Of a stretch of 64,000 nt of DNA, positions 15,401 through 27,928 are shown piece after piece. Within the stretch, counting starts at the first letter, position 1, and each line of letters begins with the position of its first letter. This DNA comes from Fasciola hepatica. Taxonomy: Eukaryota > Platyhelminthes > Trematoda > Plagiorchiida > Fasciolidae. A program made the position numbers and the translations under genes. Under the pieces are notes generated by a model that was given only the letters and a program-made list of their open reading frames with translations, was not told the DNA's origin and searched no databases. The DNA lies in assembly GCA_948099385.1 (NCBI GenBank), contig CANUEZ040000208.1, positions 2,108,001 through 2,172,000 of the forward strand, read 5' to 3'.

Positions 15401-15830
15401 ATGGGCCTAAGGAAAACCAAGGCATTCCCTTATGAACAATCCACACAGATTGCTCATACAATGCAATAGAGCAGTAGCAGAGTAGATTTGTATAATATGA
15501 TTCTCCATGCAGCTTGAACACTGAACTGACCATTGAAAATTATGGAAGCACTGTACAGCTGTTTGATCCGCTAAGGGAATCATGAGCAATGCACATGGAC
15601 AGAGCCCACACGGGGACACGAACAAGGGTTGGGGTGAACGAATGTCAGTCGAACACCCAAACCACAAGGCTATCCGATATGGGTCTGAACGCTTTGTTCA
15701 ACATATACAAAACATGATATAGCACAATCCCCAAATTGGCTTCGGCTTTCGCTTTCGCTTTGAACGGTAACAACCAAATTCTCGCACACCGATCCAATCC
15801 TATGTTCCATCACTTCCCTATTTATGGGCC
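9464..15830 (-). repeat. Nested higher-order repeats marked by a lengthened GCTTTC tract
   Basis: A distinctive tract, GCTTTCTCATTTGATTTCGA followed by TTTGGCTTTGAATGG and GTAATGACC, occurs only at 9781, 11910 and 15310. It is about 12 bp longer than the usual tract and is always preceded by the CCACACACAG unit with CACACGAGGACACG. The shifts are 2129 and 3400 bp. Between them, shorter shifts of 1706 bp (10724/12430, 11147/12853) and 1271 bp (12430/13701, 12853/14124) link units with CCCTCATGAAAAATCC and with GCTGATACAATG plus AAAATGATGGAAG. The pattern fits repeated unequal crossovers out of register. Confidence 0.82.
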
Positions 15831-18800
15831 TAAGTAAAACCAAGGCATTCCATTATGAACAATCCACACAGATTGCTCATACAATGCAATAGAGCAGTAG
15901 CAGAGTAGATTTGTATAATATGATTCTCCATGCAGCTTGAACACTGAACTGACCATTGAAAATTATGGAAGCACTGTACAGCTGTTTGATCCGCTAAGGG
16001 AATCATGAGCATTGCACATGGACAGAGCCCACTCGGAGACACGAACAAGGGTTGGGGTGAACGAATGTCAGTCGAACACCCAAACCACAAGGCTATCCCA
16101 TATGGGTCTCAACGCTTTGTTCAACATATACACTACATGATATAGCACAATCCCCAAATTGGCTTCGGCTTTCGCTTTCGCTTTGAACGGTAACAACCAA
16201 ATTCTCGCACACCGATCCAATCCTATGTTCCATCACTTCTCTATTTATGGGCCTAAGTAAAACCAAGGCATTCCCTTATGAACAATCCACACAGATTGCT
16301 CATACAATGCAATAGAGCAGTAGCACAGTAGATTTGTATAATTTGATTCTCCATGCAGCTTGAACACTGAACTGACCATTGAAAATTATGGAAGCACTGT
16401 ACAGCTGTTTGATCCGCTAAGGGAATCATGAGCATTGCACATGGACAGAACCCACTCGGAGACACGAACAAGGGTTGGAGTGAACGAATGTCAGTCGAAC
16501 ACGCAAACCACAAGGCTATCCGATATGGGTCTGAACGCTTTGTTCAACATATACACTACATGATATAGCACAATCCCTAAATTGGCTTTGGCTTTGGCTT
16601 TCGCTTTGAACGGTAACAACCAAATTCTCGCACACCGATCCAATCCTATGTTCCATCACTTCTCTATTTATGGGCCTAAGTAAAACCAAGGCATTCCCTC
16701 ATGAAAAATCCACACAGATTGCTCATACAATGCAATAGAGCAGTAGCAGAGTAGATTTGTATAATATGATTCTCCATGCAGCTTGAACACTGAACTGACC
16801 ATTGAAAATTATGAAGCGCTGTACAGCTGTTTGATCCGCTAAGGGAATCATGAGCATTGCACATGGACAGAGCCCACTCGGAGACACGAACAAGGGTTGG
16901 GGTGAACGAATGTCAGTCGAACACCCAAACCACAAGGCTATCCGATATGGGTCTCAACGCTTTGTTCAACATATACAATACATGATATAACACAATCCCC
17001 AAATTGGCTTCGGCTTTCGCTTTCGCTTTGAACGGTAACAACCAAATTCTCGCACACCGATCCAATCCTATGTTCCATCACTTCTCTATTTATGGGCCTA
17101 AGTAAAACCAAGGCATTCCCTTATGAACAATCCACACAGATTGCTCATACAATGCAATAGAGCAGTAGCAGAGTAGATTTGTATAATATGATTCCCCATG
17201 CAGCTTGAACACTGAACTGACCATTGAAAATTATGGAAGCACTGTACAGCTGTTTGATCCGCTAAGGGAATCATGAGCATTGCACATGGACAGATCCCAC
17301 TCGGAGACACGAACAAGGGTTGGGGTGAACGAATGTCAGTCGAACACCCAAACCACAAGGCTATCCCATATGGGTCTCAACGCTTTGTTCAACATATACA
17401 TTACATGATATAGCACAATCCCCAAATTGGCTTCGGCTTTCGCTTTCGCTTTGAACGGTAACAACCAAATTCTCGCACACCGATCCAATCCTATGTTCCA
17501 TCACTTCTCTATTTATGGGCCTAAGTAAAACCAAGGCATTCCCTTATGAACAATCCACACAGATTGCTCATACAATGCAATAGAGCAGTAGCAGAGTAGA
17601 TTTGTATAATATGATTCTCCATGCAGCTTGAACACTGAACTGACCATTGAAAATTATGGAAGCACTGTACAGCTGTTTGATCCGCTAAGGGAATCATGAG
17701 CATTGCACATGGACAGAGCCCACTCGGAGACACGAACAAGGGTTGGCGTGAACGAATGTCAGTCGAACACCCAAACCACAAGGCTATCCGATATGGGTCT
17801 GAACGCTTTGTTCAACATATACGTTACATAATAAAGCACAATCCCCAAATTGGCTTCGGCTTTCGCTTTCGCTTTGAACGGTAACAATCAAATTCTCGCA
17901 CACCGATCCAATCCTATGTTCCATCACTTCCCTATTTATGGGCCTAAGTAAAACCAAGGCATTCCCTTATGAACAATCCACACAGATTGCTCATACAATG
18001 CAATAGAGCAGTAGCAGAGTAGATTTGTATAATATGATTCTCCATGCAGCTTGAACACTGAACTGACCATTGAAAATTATGGAAGCACTGTACAGCTGTT
18101 TGATCCGCTAAGGGAATCATGAGCATTGCACATGGACAGAGCCCACTCGGAGACACGAACAAGGGTTGGGGTGAACGAATGTCAGTCGAACACCCAAACC
18201 ACAAGGCTATCCGATATGGGTCTCAACGCTTTGTTCAACATATACAATACATGATATAGCACAATCCCCAAATTGGCTTCGGCTTTCGCTTTCGCTTTGA
18301 ACGGTAACAACCAAATTCTCGCACACCGATCCAATCCTATGTTCCATCACTTCTCTATTTATGGGCCTAAGTAAAACCAAGGCATTCCCTTATGAACAAT
18401 CCACACAGATTGCTCATACAATGCAATAGAGCAGTAGCAGAGTAGATTTGTATAATATGATTCTCCATGCAGCTTGAACACTGAACTGACCATTGAAAAT
18501 TATGGAAGCACTGTACAGCTGTTTGATCCGCTAAGGGAATCATGAGCATTGCACATGGACAGAGCCTACTCGGAGACACGAACAAGGGTTGGGGTGAATG
18601 AATGTCAGTCGAACACTCAAACAACAACGCTATCCCATATGGGTCTCAACGCATTGTTCAACATATACATTACATGATATAGCACAATCCCCAAATTGGC
18701 TTCGGCTTTCGCTTTCGCTTTGAACGGTAACAACCAAATTCTCGCACACCGATCCAATCCTTTGTTCCATCACTTCTCTATTTATGGGCCTAAGTAAAAC

Positions 18801-20060
18801 CAAGGCATTCCCTTATGAACAATCCACACAGATTGCTCATACAATGCAATAGAGCAGTAGCAGAGTAGATTTGTATAATTTGATTCTCCATGCAGCTTGA
18901 ACACTGAACTGACCATTGAAAATTATGGAAGCACTGTACAGCTGTTTGATCCGCTAAGGGAATCATGAGCATTGCACATGGACAGAGCCCACTCGGAGAC
19001 ACGAACAAGGGTTGGGGTGAACGAATGTCAGTCGAGTACTCCAAGAAGAAGGCTATCCGATATGGGTCTGAACGCTTTGTTCAACATATACATTTCATAA
19101 TAAAGCACAATCCCCAAATTGGCTTCGGCTTTCGCTTTCGCTTTGAACGGTAACAATCAAATTCTCGCACACCGATCCAATCCTTTGTTCCATCACTTCT
19201 CTATTTATGGGCCTAAGTAAAACCAAGGCATTCCCTTATGAACAATCCACACACAGATTGCTCATACAATGCAATAGAGCAGTAGCAGAGTAGATTTGTA
19301 TAATTTGATTCTCCATGCAGCTTGACCACGGAACTGACCATTGAAAATTATGGAAGCACTGTACAGCTGTTTGATCCGCTAAGGGAATCATGAGCAATGC
19401 ACATGGACAGAGCCCACTCGGAGACACGAACAAGGGTTGGGGTGAACGAATGTCAGTCAAACACTCAAACCACAACGCTATCCGATATGGGTGTGAACGC
19501 TTTGTTCAACATATACACTACATAATAAAGCACAATCCCCAAATTGGCTTCGGCTTTCGCTTTCGCTTTGAATGGTAACAATCAAATTCTCGCACACCGA
19601 TCTAATCCTTTGTTCCATCACTTCTCTATTTATGGGCCTAAGTAAAACCAAGGCATTCCCCTATGAACAATCCACACAGATTGCTCATACAATGCAATAG
19701 AGCAGTAGCAGAGTAGATTTGTATAATTTGATTCTCCATGCAGCTTGAACACTGAACTGACCATTGAAAATTATGGAAGCACTGTACAGCTGTTTGATCC
19801 GCTAAGGGAATCATGAGCATTGCACATGGACAGAGCCTACTCGGAGACACGAACAAGGGTTGGGGTGAACGAATGTCAGTCGAACACTCAAACAACAACG
19901 CTATACGATATGGGTCTGAACGCTTTGTTCAACATATACACTACATAATAAAGCACAATCCCTAAATTGGCTTCGGCTTTCGCTTTCGCTTTGAACGGTA
20001 ACAATCAAATTCTCGCACACCGATCCAATCCTATGTTCCATCACTTCTCTATTTATGGGC

Positions 20061-20483
20061 CTAAGTAAAACCAAGGCATTCCCTTATGAACAATCCACAC
20101 AGATTGCTCATACAATGCAATAGAGCAGTAGCAGAGTAGATTTGTATAATATGATTCTCCATGCAGCTTGAACACTGAACTGACCATTGAAAATTATGGA
20201 AGCACTGTACAGCTGTTTGATCCGCTAAGGGAATCATGAGCATTGCACATGGACAGAGCCCACTCGGAGACACGAACAAGGGTTGGGGTGAACGAATGTC
20301 AGTCGAACACCCAAACCACAAGGCTATCCGATATGGGTCTCAACGCTTTGTTCAACATATACAATACATGATATAGCACAATCCCCAAATTGGCTTCGGC
20401 TTTCGCTTTCGCTTTGAACGGTAACAACCAAATTCTCGCACACCGATCCAACCCTATGTTCCATCACTTCTCTATTTATGGGC
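20061..20483 (-). repeat. Representative family 1 monomer (423 bp)
   Basis: One standard unit, starting at the conserved GGGCCTAAGT block. It contains, in + order, the CCTAAGTAAAACC block, CACACAGATTGCTCATAC, TTGTATAATATGATTCTCC, CATGCAGCTTGAACAC, the ribozyme-related segment (20202-20246 read on the - strand), GGGGTGAACGAATGTCAGTC, AAGGCTATCCGATATGGG, CGCTTTGTTCAACATATAC, the GCTTTC tract, and CTCGCACACCGATCCAATCC. Blocks shared with family 2 on the reverse strand are GGATAGCCTTGTG, AACAAAGCGTT, GATCGGTGTGCG, CTTAGGCCC, GTTCAAGCTGCATG and AATCATATTATACAAATCT. The match spans the full unit, so the two families share an ancestor rather than a single motif. Confidence 0.9.
20202..20246 (-). pseudogene. 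Fossil hammerhead motif in family 1 (representative copy)
   Basis: Read on the - strand, this segment aligns with the family 2 ribozyme: stem I 5' strand GCAATG (20246-20241), CTCATGA (20240-20234), a stem-loop with TTCC and GGAT around CTTAGC, CAAAC (20219-20215), AGCT, GTA (20210-20208) and CAGTGC (20207-20202). Two invariant catalytic guanosines are C: G5 (CTGATGA to CTCATGA) and G12 (GAAAC to CAAAC). Stem I has one A/G mismatch in this copy; other copies read GCAGTG or GCATTG. The same two changes appear in every family 1 monomer I read, so inactivation predates amplification. Family 1 lacks the 5 extra bases in loop II of family 2, so its stem II would be close to a compact 3-4-bp hairpin. 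Family 1 carrying the more ancestral spacing with a dead core is an inference. Confidence 0.65.
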
Positions 20484-23400
20484 CTAAGTAAAACCAAGGC
20501 ATTCCCTTATGAACAATCCACACAGATTGCTCATACAATGCAATAGAGCAGTAGCAGAGTAGATTTGTATAATATGATTCTCCGTGCAGCTTGAACACTG
20601 AACTGACCATTGAAAATTATGGAAGCACTGTACAGCTGTTTGATCCGCTAAGGGAATCATGAGCATTGCACATGGACAGAGCCCACTCGGAGACACGAAC
20701 AAGGGTTGGGGTGAACGAATGTCAGTCGAACACCCAAACCACAAGGCTATCCGATATGGGTCTCAACGCTTTGTTCAACATATACACTACATGATATAGC
20801 ACAATCCCCAAATTGGCTTCGGCTTTCGCTTTCGCTTTGAACGGCAACAATCAAATTCTCGCACACCGATCCAATCCTATTTTCCATCAATTCTGTATTT
20901 ATGGGCCTAAGTAAAACCAAGGCATTCCCTTATGAACAATCCACACTGATTGCTCATACAATGCAATAGAGCAGTAGCAGAGTAGATTTGTATAATATGA
21001 TTCTCCATGCAGCTTGAACACTGAACTGACCATTGAAAATCATGAAGCGCTGTACAGCTGTTTGATGCGCTAAGGGAATCATGAGCATTGCACATGGACA
21101 GAGCCCACTCGGAGACACGAACAAGGGTTGGGGTGAACGAATGTCAGTCGAACACCCAAACCACAAGGCTATCCGATATGGGTCTCAACGCTTTGTTCAA
21201 CATATACATTACATGATATAGCACAATCCCCAAATTGGCTTCGGCTTTCGCTTTCGCTTTGAACGGTAACAATCAAATTCTCGCACACCGATCCAATCCT
21301 ATTTTCCATCACTTCTGTATTTATGGGCCTAAGTAAAACCAAGGCATTCCCTTATGAACAATCCACACAGATTGCTCATACAATGCAATAGAGCAGTAGC
21401 AGAGTAGATTTGTATAATATGATTCTCCATGCAGCTTGAACACTGAACTGACCATTGAAAATCATGAAGCGCTGTACAGCTGTTTGATCCGCTAAGGGAA
21501 TCATGAGCATTGCACATGGACAGAGCCCACTCGGAGACACGAACAAGGGTTGGGGTGAACGAATGTCAGTCGAACACCCAAACCACAAGGCTATCCGATA
21601 TGGGTCTGAACGCTTTGTTCAACATATACAATACATGATATAGCACAATCCCCAAATTGGCTTCGGCTTTCGCTTTCGCTTTGAACGGTAACAACCAAAT
21701 TCTCGCACACCGATCCAATCCTATGTTCCATCACTTCTCTATTTATGGGCCTAAGTAAAACCAAGGCATTCCCTTATGAACAATCCACACAGATTGCTCA
21801 TACAATGCAATAGAGCAGTAGCAGAGTAGATTTGTATAATATGATTCTCCATGCAGCTTGAACACTGAACTGACCATTGGAAATTATGGAAGCACTGTAC
21901 AGCTGTTTGATCCGCTAAGGGAATCATGAGCATTGCACATGGACAGAGCCCACTCGGAGACACGAACAAGGGTTGGGGTGAACGAATGCCAGACAAACAC
22001 CCAAACCACAAGGCTATCCGATATGGGTCTGAACGCTTTGTTCAACATATACACTACATGATATAGCACAATCCCCAAATTGGCTTCGGCTTTCGCTTTC
22101 GCTTTGAACGGTAACAACCAAATTCTCGCACACCGATCCAATCCTATGTTCCATCACTTCTCTATTTATGGGCCTAAGTAAAACCAAGGCATTCCCTTAT
22201 GAACAATCCACACAGATTGCTCATACAATGCAATAGAGCAGTAGCAGAGTAGATTTGTATAATATGATTCTCCATGCAGCTTGATCACTGAACTGACCAT
22301 TGAAAATTATGGAAGCACTGTACAGCTGTTTGATCCGCTAAGGGAATCATGAGCATTGCACATGGACAGAGCCCACTCGGAGACACGAACAAGGGTTGGG
22401 GTGAACGAATGTCAGTCGAACACCCAAACCACAAGGCTATCCCATATGGGTCTCAACGCTTTGTTCAACATATACAATACATGATATAGCACAATCCCCA
22501 AATTGGCTTCGGCTTTCGCTTTCGCTTTGAACGGTAACAACCAAATTCTCGCACACCGATCCAACCCTATGTTCCATCACTTCCCTATTTATGGGCCTAA
22601 GTAAAATCAAGGCATTCCCTTATGAACAATCCACACAGATTGCTCATACAATGCAATAGAGCAGTAGCAGAGAAGATTTGTATAATATGATTATCCATGC
22701 AGCATGAACACTGAACTGACCATTGAAAATTATGAAGCGCTGTACAGCTGTTTGATCCGCTAAGGGAATCATGAGCATTGCACATGGACAGAACCCACTC
22801 GGAGACACGAACAAGGGTTGGCGTGAACGAATGTCAGTCGAACACCCAAACCACAAGGCTATCCGATATGGGTCTCAACGCTTTGTTCAACATATACACT
22901 ACATGATATAGCACAATCCCCAAATTGGCTTCGGCTTTCGATTTCGCTTTGAACGGTTACAACCAAATTCTCGCACACCGATCCAATCCTATGTTCCATC
23001 ACTTCTCTATTTATGGGCCTAAGTGAATCCAAGGCATTCCCTTATGAACAATCCACACTGATTGCTCATACAATGCAATAGAGCAGTAGCAGAGAAGATT
23101 TGTATAATATGATTCTCCATGCAGCTTGAACACTGAACTGACCATTGGCAATTATGGAAGCACTGTACAGCTGTTTGATCCGCTAAGGGAATCATGAGCA
23201 TTGCACATGGACAGAGCCTACTCGGAGACACGAACAAGGGTTGGGGTGAACGAATGTCAGTCGAACACTCAAACAACAACGCTATCCGATATGGGTCTGA
23301 ACGCTTTGTTCAACATATACAATACATGATATAGCACAATCCCCAAATTGGCTTCGGCTTTCGCTTTCGCTTTGAACGGTAACAACCAAATTCTCGCACA

Positions 23401-26400
23401 CCGATCCAATCCTATGTTCCATCACTTCTCTATTTATGGGCCTAAGTAAAACCAAGGCATTCCCTTATGAACAATCCACACAGATTGCTCATACAATGCA
23501 ATAGAGCAGTAGCAGAGTAGATTTGTATAATATGATTCTCCATGCAGCTTGAACACTGAACTGACCATTGAAAATTATGGAAGCACTGTACAGCTGTTTG
23601 ATCCGCTAAGGGAATCATGAGCATTGCACATGGACAGAGCCCACTCGGAGACACGAACAAGGGTTGGGGTGAACGAATGTCAGTCGAACACCCAAACCAC
23701 AAGGCTATCCGATATGGGTCTCAACGCTTTGTTCAACATATACACTACATGATATAGCACAATCCCCAAATTGGCTTCGGCTTTCGCTTTCGCTTTGAAC
23801 GGTAACAACCAAATTCTCGCACACCGATCCAATCCTATGTTCCATCACTTCTCTATTTATGGGCCGAAGTAAAACCAAGGCATTCCCTTATGAACAATCC
23901 ACACAGATTGCTCATACAATGCAATAGAGCAGTAGCAGAGAAGATTTGTATAATATGATTCTCCATGCAGCTTGAACACTGAACTGACCATTGAAAATTA
24001 TGAAGCGCTGTACAGCTGTTTGATCCGCTAAGGGAATCATGAGCATTGCACATGGACAGAGCCCACTCGGAGACACGAACAAGGGTTGGGGTGAACGATT
24101 GTCAGTCGAACACCCAAAGCACAAGGCTATCTCATATGGGTGTGAACGCTTTGTTCAACATATACAATACATGATATAGCACAATCCCCAAATTGGCTTC
24201 GGCTTTCGATTTCGCTTTGAACGGTAACAACCAAATTCTCGCACACCGATCCAATCCTATGTTCCATCACTTCTCTATTTATGGGCCTAAGTAAAACCAA
24301 GGCATTCCCTTATGAACAATCCACACAGATTGCTCATACAATGCAATAGAGCAGTAGCAGAGAAGATTTGTATAATATGATTCTCCATGCAGCTTGAACA
24401 CTGAACTGACCATTGGCAATTATGGAAGCACTGTACAGCTGTTTGATCCGCTAAGGGAATCATGAGCATTGCACATGGACAGAGCCCACTAGGAGACACG
24501 AACAAGGGTTGGGATGAACGAATGTCAGTCGAACACCCAAACCACAAGGCTATCCGATATGGGTCTGAACGCTTTGTTCAACATATACAATACATGATAT
24601 AGCACAATCCCCAAATTGGCTTCGGCTTTCGCTTTCGCTTTGAACGGTAACAACCAAATTCTCGCACACCGATCCAATCCTATGTTCCATCACTTCTCTA
24701 TTTATGGGCCTAAGTAAAACCAAGGCATTCCCTTATGAACAATCCACACAGATTGCTCATACAATGCAATAGAGCAGTAGCAGAGTAGATTTGTATAATT
24801 TGATTCTCCATGCAGCTTGAACACTGAACTGACCATTGAAAATTATGAAGCACTGTACAGCTGTTTGATCCGCTAAGGGAATCATGAGCATTGCACATGG
24901 ACAGAGCCCACTCGGAGACACGAACAAGGGTTGGGGTGAACGAATGTCAGTCGAACACCCAAACCACAAGGCTATCCGATATGGGTCTCAACGCTTAGTT
25001 CAACATATACAATACATGATATAGCACAATCCCCAAATTGCCTTCGGCTTTCGCTTTCGCTTTGAACGGTAACAACCACGTTCTCGCACACCGATCCAAT
25101 CCTATGTTCCATCACTTCTCTATTTATGGGCCTAAGTAAAACCAAGGCATTCCCTTATGAACAATCCACACAGATTGCTCATACAATGCAATAGAGCAGT
25201 AGCAGAGAAGATTTGTATAATATGATTCTCCATGCAGCTTGACCACGGAACTGACCATTGAAAATTATGGAAGCACTGTACAGCTGTTTGATCCGCTAAG
25301 GGAATCATGAGCATTGCACATGGACAGAGCCCACTCGGAGACACGAACAAGGGTTGGGGTGAACGAATGTCAGTCGAACACTCAAACCACAAGGCTATCC
25401 GATATGGGTCTGAACGCTTTGTTCAACATATACAATAAATGATATAGCGCAATCCCCAAATTGGCTTCGGCTTTCGCTTTCGCTTTGAACGGTTACAACC
25501 AAATTCTCGCACACCGATCCAATCCTATGTTCCATCACTTCTCTATTTATGGGCCTAAGTAAAACCAAGGCATTCCCTTATGAACAATCCACACAGATTG
25601 CTCATACAATGCAATAGAGCAGTAGCAGAGTAGATTTGTATAATATGATTCTCCATGCAGCTTGAACACTGAACTGACCATTGAAAATTATGGAAGCACT
25701 GTACAGCTGTTTGATCCGCTAGGGGAATCATGAGCATTGCACATGGACAGAGTCCACTCGGAGACACGAACAAGGGTTGGGGTGAACGAATGTCAGTCGA
25801 ACACCCAAACCACAAGGCTATCCGATATGGGTCTGAACGCTTTGTTCAACATATACACTACATGATATAGCACAATCCCCAAATTGGCTTCGGCTTTCGC
25901 TTTCGCTTTGAACGGTAACAACCAAATTCTCGCACACCGATCCAATCCTATGTTCCATCACTTCTATATTTATGGGCCTAAGTAAAACCAAGGCATTCCC
26001 TTATGAACAATCCACACACAGATTGCTCATACAATGCAATAGAGCAGTAGCAGAGTAGATTTGTATAATATGATTCTCCATGCAGCTTGAACACTGAACT
26101 GACCATTGAAAATTATGGAAGCACTGTACAGCTGTTTGATCCGCTAAGGGAATCATGAGCATTGCACATGGACAGAGCCCACTCGGAGACACGAACAAGG
26201 GTTGGGGTGAACGAATGTCAGTCGAACACCCAAACCACAAGGCTATCCGATATGGGTCTCAACGCTTTGTTCAACATATACACTACATGATATAGCACAA
26301 TCCCCAAATTGGCTTCGGCTTTCGCTTTCGCTTTGAACGGTAACAACCAAATTCTCGCACACCGATCCAATCCTATGTTCCATCACTTCTCTATTTATGG

Positions 26401-27467
26401 GCCTAAGTAAAACCAAGGCATTCCCTTATGAACAATCCACACAGATTGCTCATACAATGCAATAGAGCAGTAGCAGAGAAGATTTGTATAATATGATTCT
26501 CCATGCAGCTTGAACACTGAACTGACCATTGAAAATGATGGAAGCGCTGTACAGCTGTTTGATCCGCTAAGGGAATCATGAGCATTGCACATGGACAGAG
26601 CCCACTCGGAGACACGAACAAGGGTTGGGGTGAACGAATGTCAGTCAAACACCCAAACAAAAAGGCTATCCCATATGGGTCTGAACGCTTTGTTCAACAT
26701 ATACACTACATGATATAGCACAATCCCCAAATTGGCTTCGGCTTTCGCTTTCGCTTTGAACGGTAACAACCAAATTCTCACACACCGATCCAATCCTATG
26801 TTCCATCACTTCTCTATTTATGGGCCTAATTAAAACCAAGGCATTCCCTTATGAACAATCCAAACAGGTTGCTCATACAATGCAATAGAGCAGTAGCAGA
26901 GTAGATTTGTAAAATATGATTCTCCATGCAGCTTGAACACTGAACTGACCATTGAAAATTATGGAAGCACTGTACAGCTGTTTGATCCGCTAAGGGAATC
27001 ATGAGCATTGCACATGGACAGAGCCCACTCGGAGACACGAACAAGGGTTGGGGTGAACGAATGTCAGTCGAACACTCAAACAACAACGCTATCCGATATG
27101 GGTCTCAACGCTTTGTTCAACATATACAATACATGATATAGCACAATCCCCAAATTGGCTTCGGCTTTCGCTTTCGCTTTGAACGGTAACAACCAAATTC
27201 TCGCACACCGATCCAATCCTATGTTCCATCACTTCTCTATTTATGGGCCTAAGTAAAAGCAAGGCATTCCCTTATGAACAATCCACACAGATTGCTCATA
27301 CAATGCAATAGAGCAGTAGCAGAGTAGATTTGTATAATATGATTCTCCATGCAGCTTGAACACTGAACTGACCATTGAAAATTATGGAAGCACTGTACAG
27401 CTGTTTGATCCGCTAAGGGAATCATGAGCATTGCACATGGACAGAACCCACTCGGAGACACGAACAA

Positions 27468-27690
27468 GGTTTGGGGTTAAGGAATGTCAGTCGAACAACC
27501 AAACCACAAGGCTATCCCATATGAGTCTCAACGATTTGTTCAACATATACAATACATGAAATAGCACAATCCTGAAATTGGCTTCGGCTTTCGCTTTGGC
27601 TTTGAACGGTAGCAACCGAATTCTCGCACATCGATCCAATCCCATGCAGCTTGAACACTGAACTGACCATTGAATATTATGGAAATACTG
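27468..27690 (-). repeat. Decayed terminal monomer of family 1 with a 128-bp deletion
   Basis: The last family 1 unit is visibly more diverged than its neighbours: GGTTTGGGGTTAAGGAATG replaces GGTTGGGGTGAACGAATG, GTCTCAACGATTTG replaces GTCTCAACGCTTTG, and AATCCTGAAATTGG replaces AATCCCCAAATTGG. At 27642/27643 the sequence jumps from CGATCCAATCC straight to CATGCAGCTTG. Compared with the preceding monomer (27220-27347), this removes 128 bp. The unit then ends at GGAAATACTGTA, before the stem III / stem II part of the ribozyme fossil. Extra divergence at array edges is expected where unequal exchange no longer homogenises copies. Confidence 0.85.
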
Positions 27691-27715
27691 TATACAAATA
27701 TAATCAAATCTGATC
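27685..27715. other. Inverted junction between satellite families 1 and 2
   Basis: Family 1 identity ends within GGAAATACTG (27681-27690). Family 2 identity starts at TATACAAAT (27691 onward), followed by a degenerate AATCT tract (TAATCAAATCTGATCTAATC) and the family 2 unit. TAC/TATAC is present on both sides (ACTGTAC in family 1, TTATACAAATC in family 2), so a short microhomology is possible at the breakpoint. No mobile element, target-site duplication or unique DNA separates the arrays. With respect to the ribozyme-sense strand the arrays diverge from this point: family 1 reads left and family 2 reads right. Confidence 0.85.
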
Positions 27716-27861
27716 TAATCTCGTACTACTAATCAATTGCATGCATAGTAAGCAAGCTGTGTAGGTTGTTCATTTGGGAATGCGTTGGTTGTACTTAGGC
27801 CCCTACAGAGATGTCATCCATCGTAGGAGTCGATCGGTGTGCGCGAAGCTGGTACTTAACA

Positions 27862-27873
27862 TTCAAATTTGAA
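27862..27873. repeat. 12-bp perfect palindrome TTCAAATTTGAA (family 2, representative)
   Basis: TTCAAATTTGAA is its own reverse complement and recurs once per family 2 monomer, about 150 bp upstream of the ribozyme. A minority of copies lose it through AATTTAAGCC (29159, 53773, 55504), AATTGGAAGC (53341, 55071, 61122) or TCAATTTTAAGCC (57231). Family 1 has the GCTTTC-rich tract at this place and no palindrome. Possible roles are a dyad protein-binding site or simply an AT-rich dyad; the sequence does not decide. Confidence 0.6.
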
Positions 27874-27928
27874 GCGAGTTTGGGAAGGGTGCTATATCAT
27901 GTAGTGTAGATGTTGAACAAAGCGTTGA

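Larger units (their letters stand above)
16253..27467 (-). repeat. Family 1, mostly monomeric organisation with local variants
   Basis: Here the array is close to a plain 423-bp ladder without a dominant higher-order unit. Local variants include the adjacent pair with TTTTCCATCA(A/C)TTCTGTATT at 20880 and 21302 (shift 422), TACATAATAAAGCACAATCC at about 17825, 19508 and 19943, TGTATAATTTGATTC at 16336, 18874, 19309, 19724 and 24793, and TTGACCACGGAACTGACC at 19322 and 25239. In three units (17696, 18965, 19390) TAATAAAG replaces TGATATAG, which removes a stop and lengthens a + frame to 62 codons; this is an incidental effect. Confidence 0.75.
1..27690 (-). repeat. Satellite array, family 1 (~423-bp monomers, about 65 copies)
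   Basis: Head-to-tail tandem array with a basic period of 423 bp (for example 5630, 6053; 16253; 17098, 17521, 17944, 18367). Landmarks recurring in each copy on the + strand are GGGCCTAAGTAAAACCAAGG, a CATGCAGCTTGAACACTG block, GCACTGTACAGCTGTTTGAT and a degenerate GCTTTC hexamer tract. The array is annotated as - strand because its reverse complement aligns with family 2 and places the ribozyme-related segment on that strand. Length variants come from an extra CA in CCACACACAG, a single G deletion in ATTATGAAGC versus ATTATGGAAGC, and a longer GCTTTC tract. Open frames of 62-87 codons recur once per unit on both strands, which is what a stop-poor repeat gives; none extends across a monomer. 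The left end runs off the window. The chromosomal role (centromeric, subtelomeric or other heterochromatin) cannot be told from sequence. Confidence 0.97.

Noticed and set aside
1..27690. Active hammerhead ribozyme in family 1
   Set aside because: Both catalytic guanosines G5 and G12 are C in all copies read, and most copies also have a stem I mismatch. It is annotated as a fossil only.
27600..27800. Transposon insertion at the family junction
   Set aside because: No terminal inverted repeats, coding sequence, poly-A tail or target-site duplication. Sequence on both sides is satellite right up to the breakpoint.
27791..27806. Telomere-like TTAGGC/TTAGGG
   Set aside because: TTAGGC appears once per monomer inside ACTTAGGCCCC and is not tandemly repeated.
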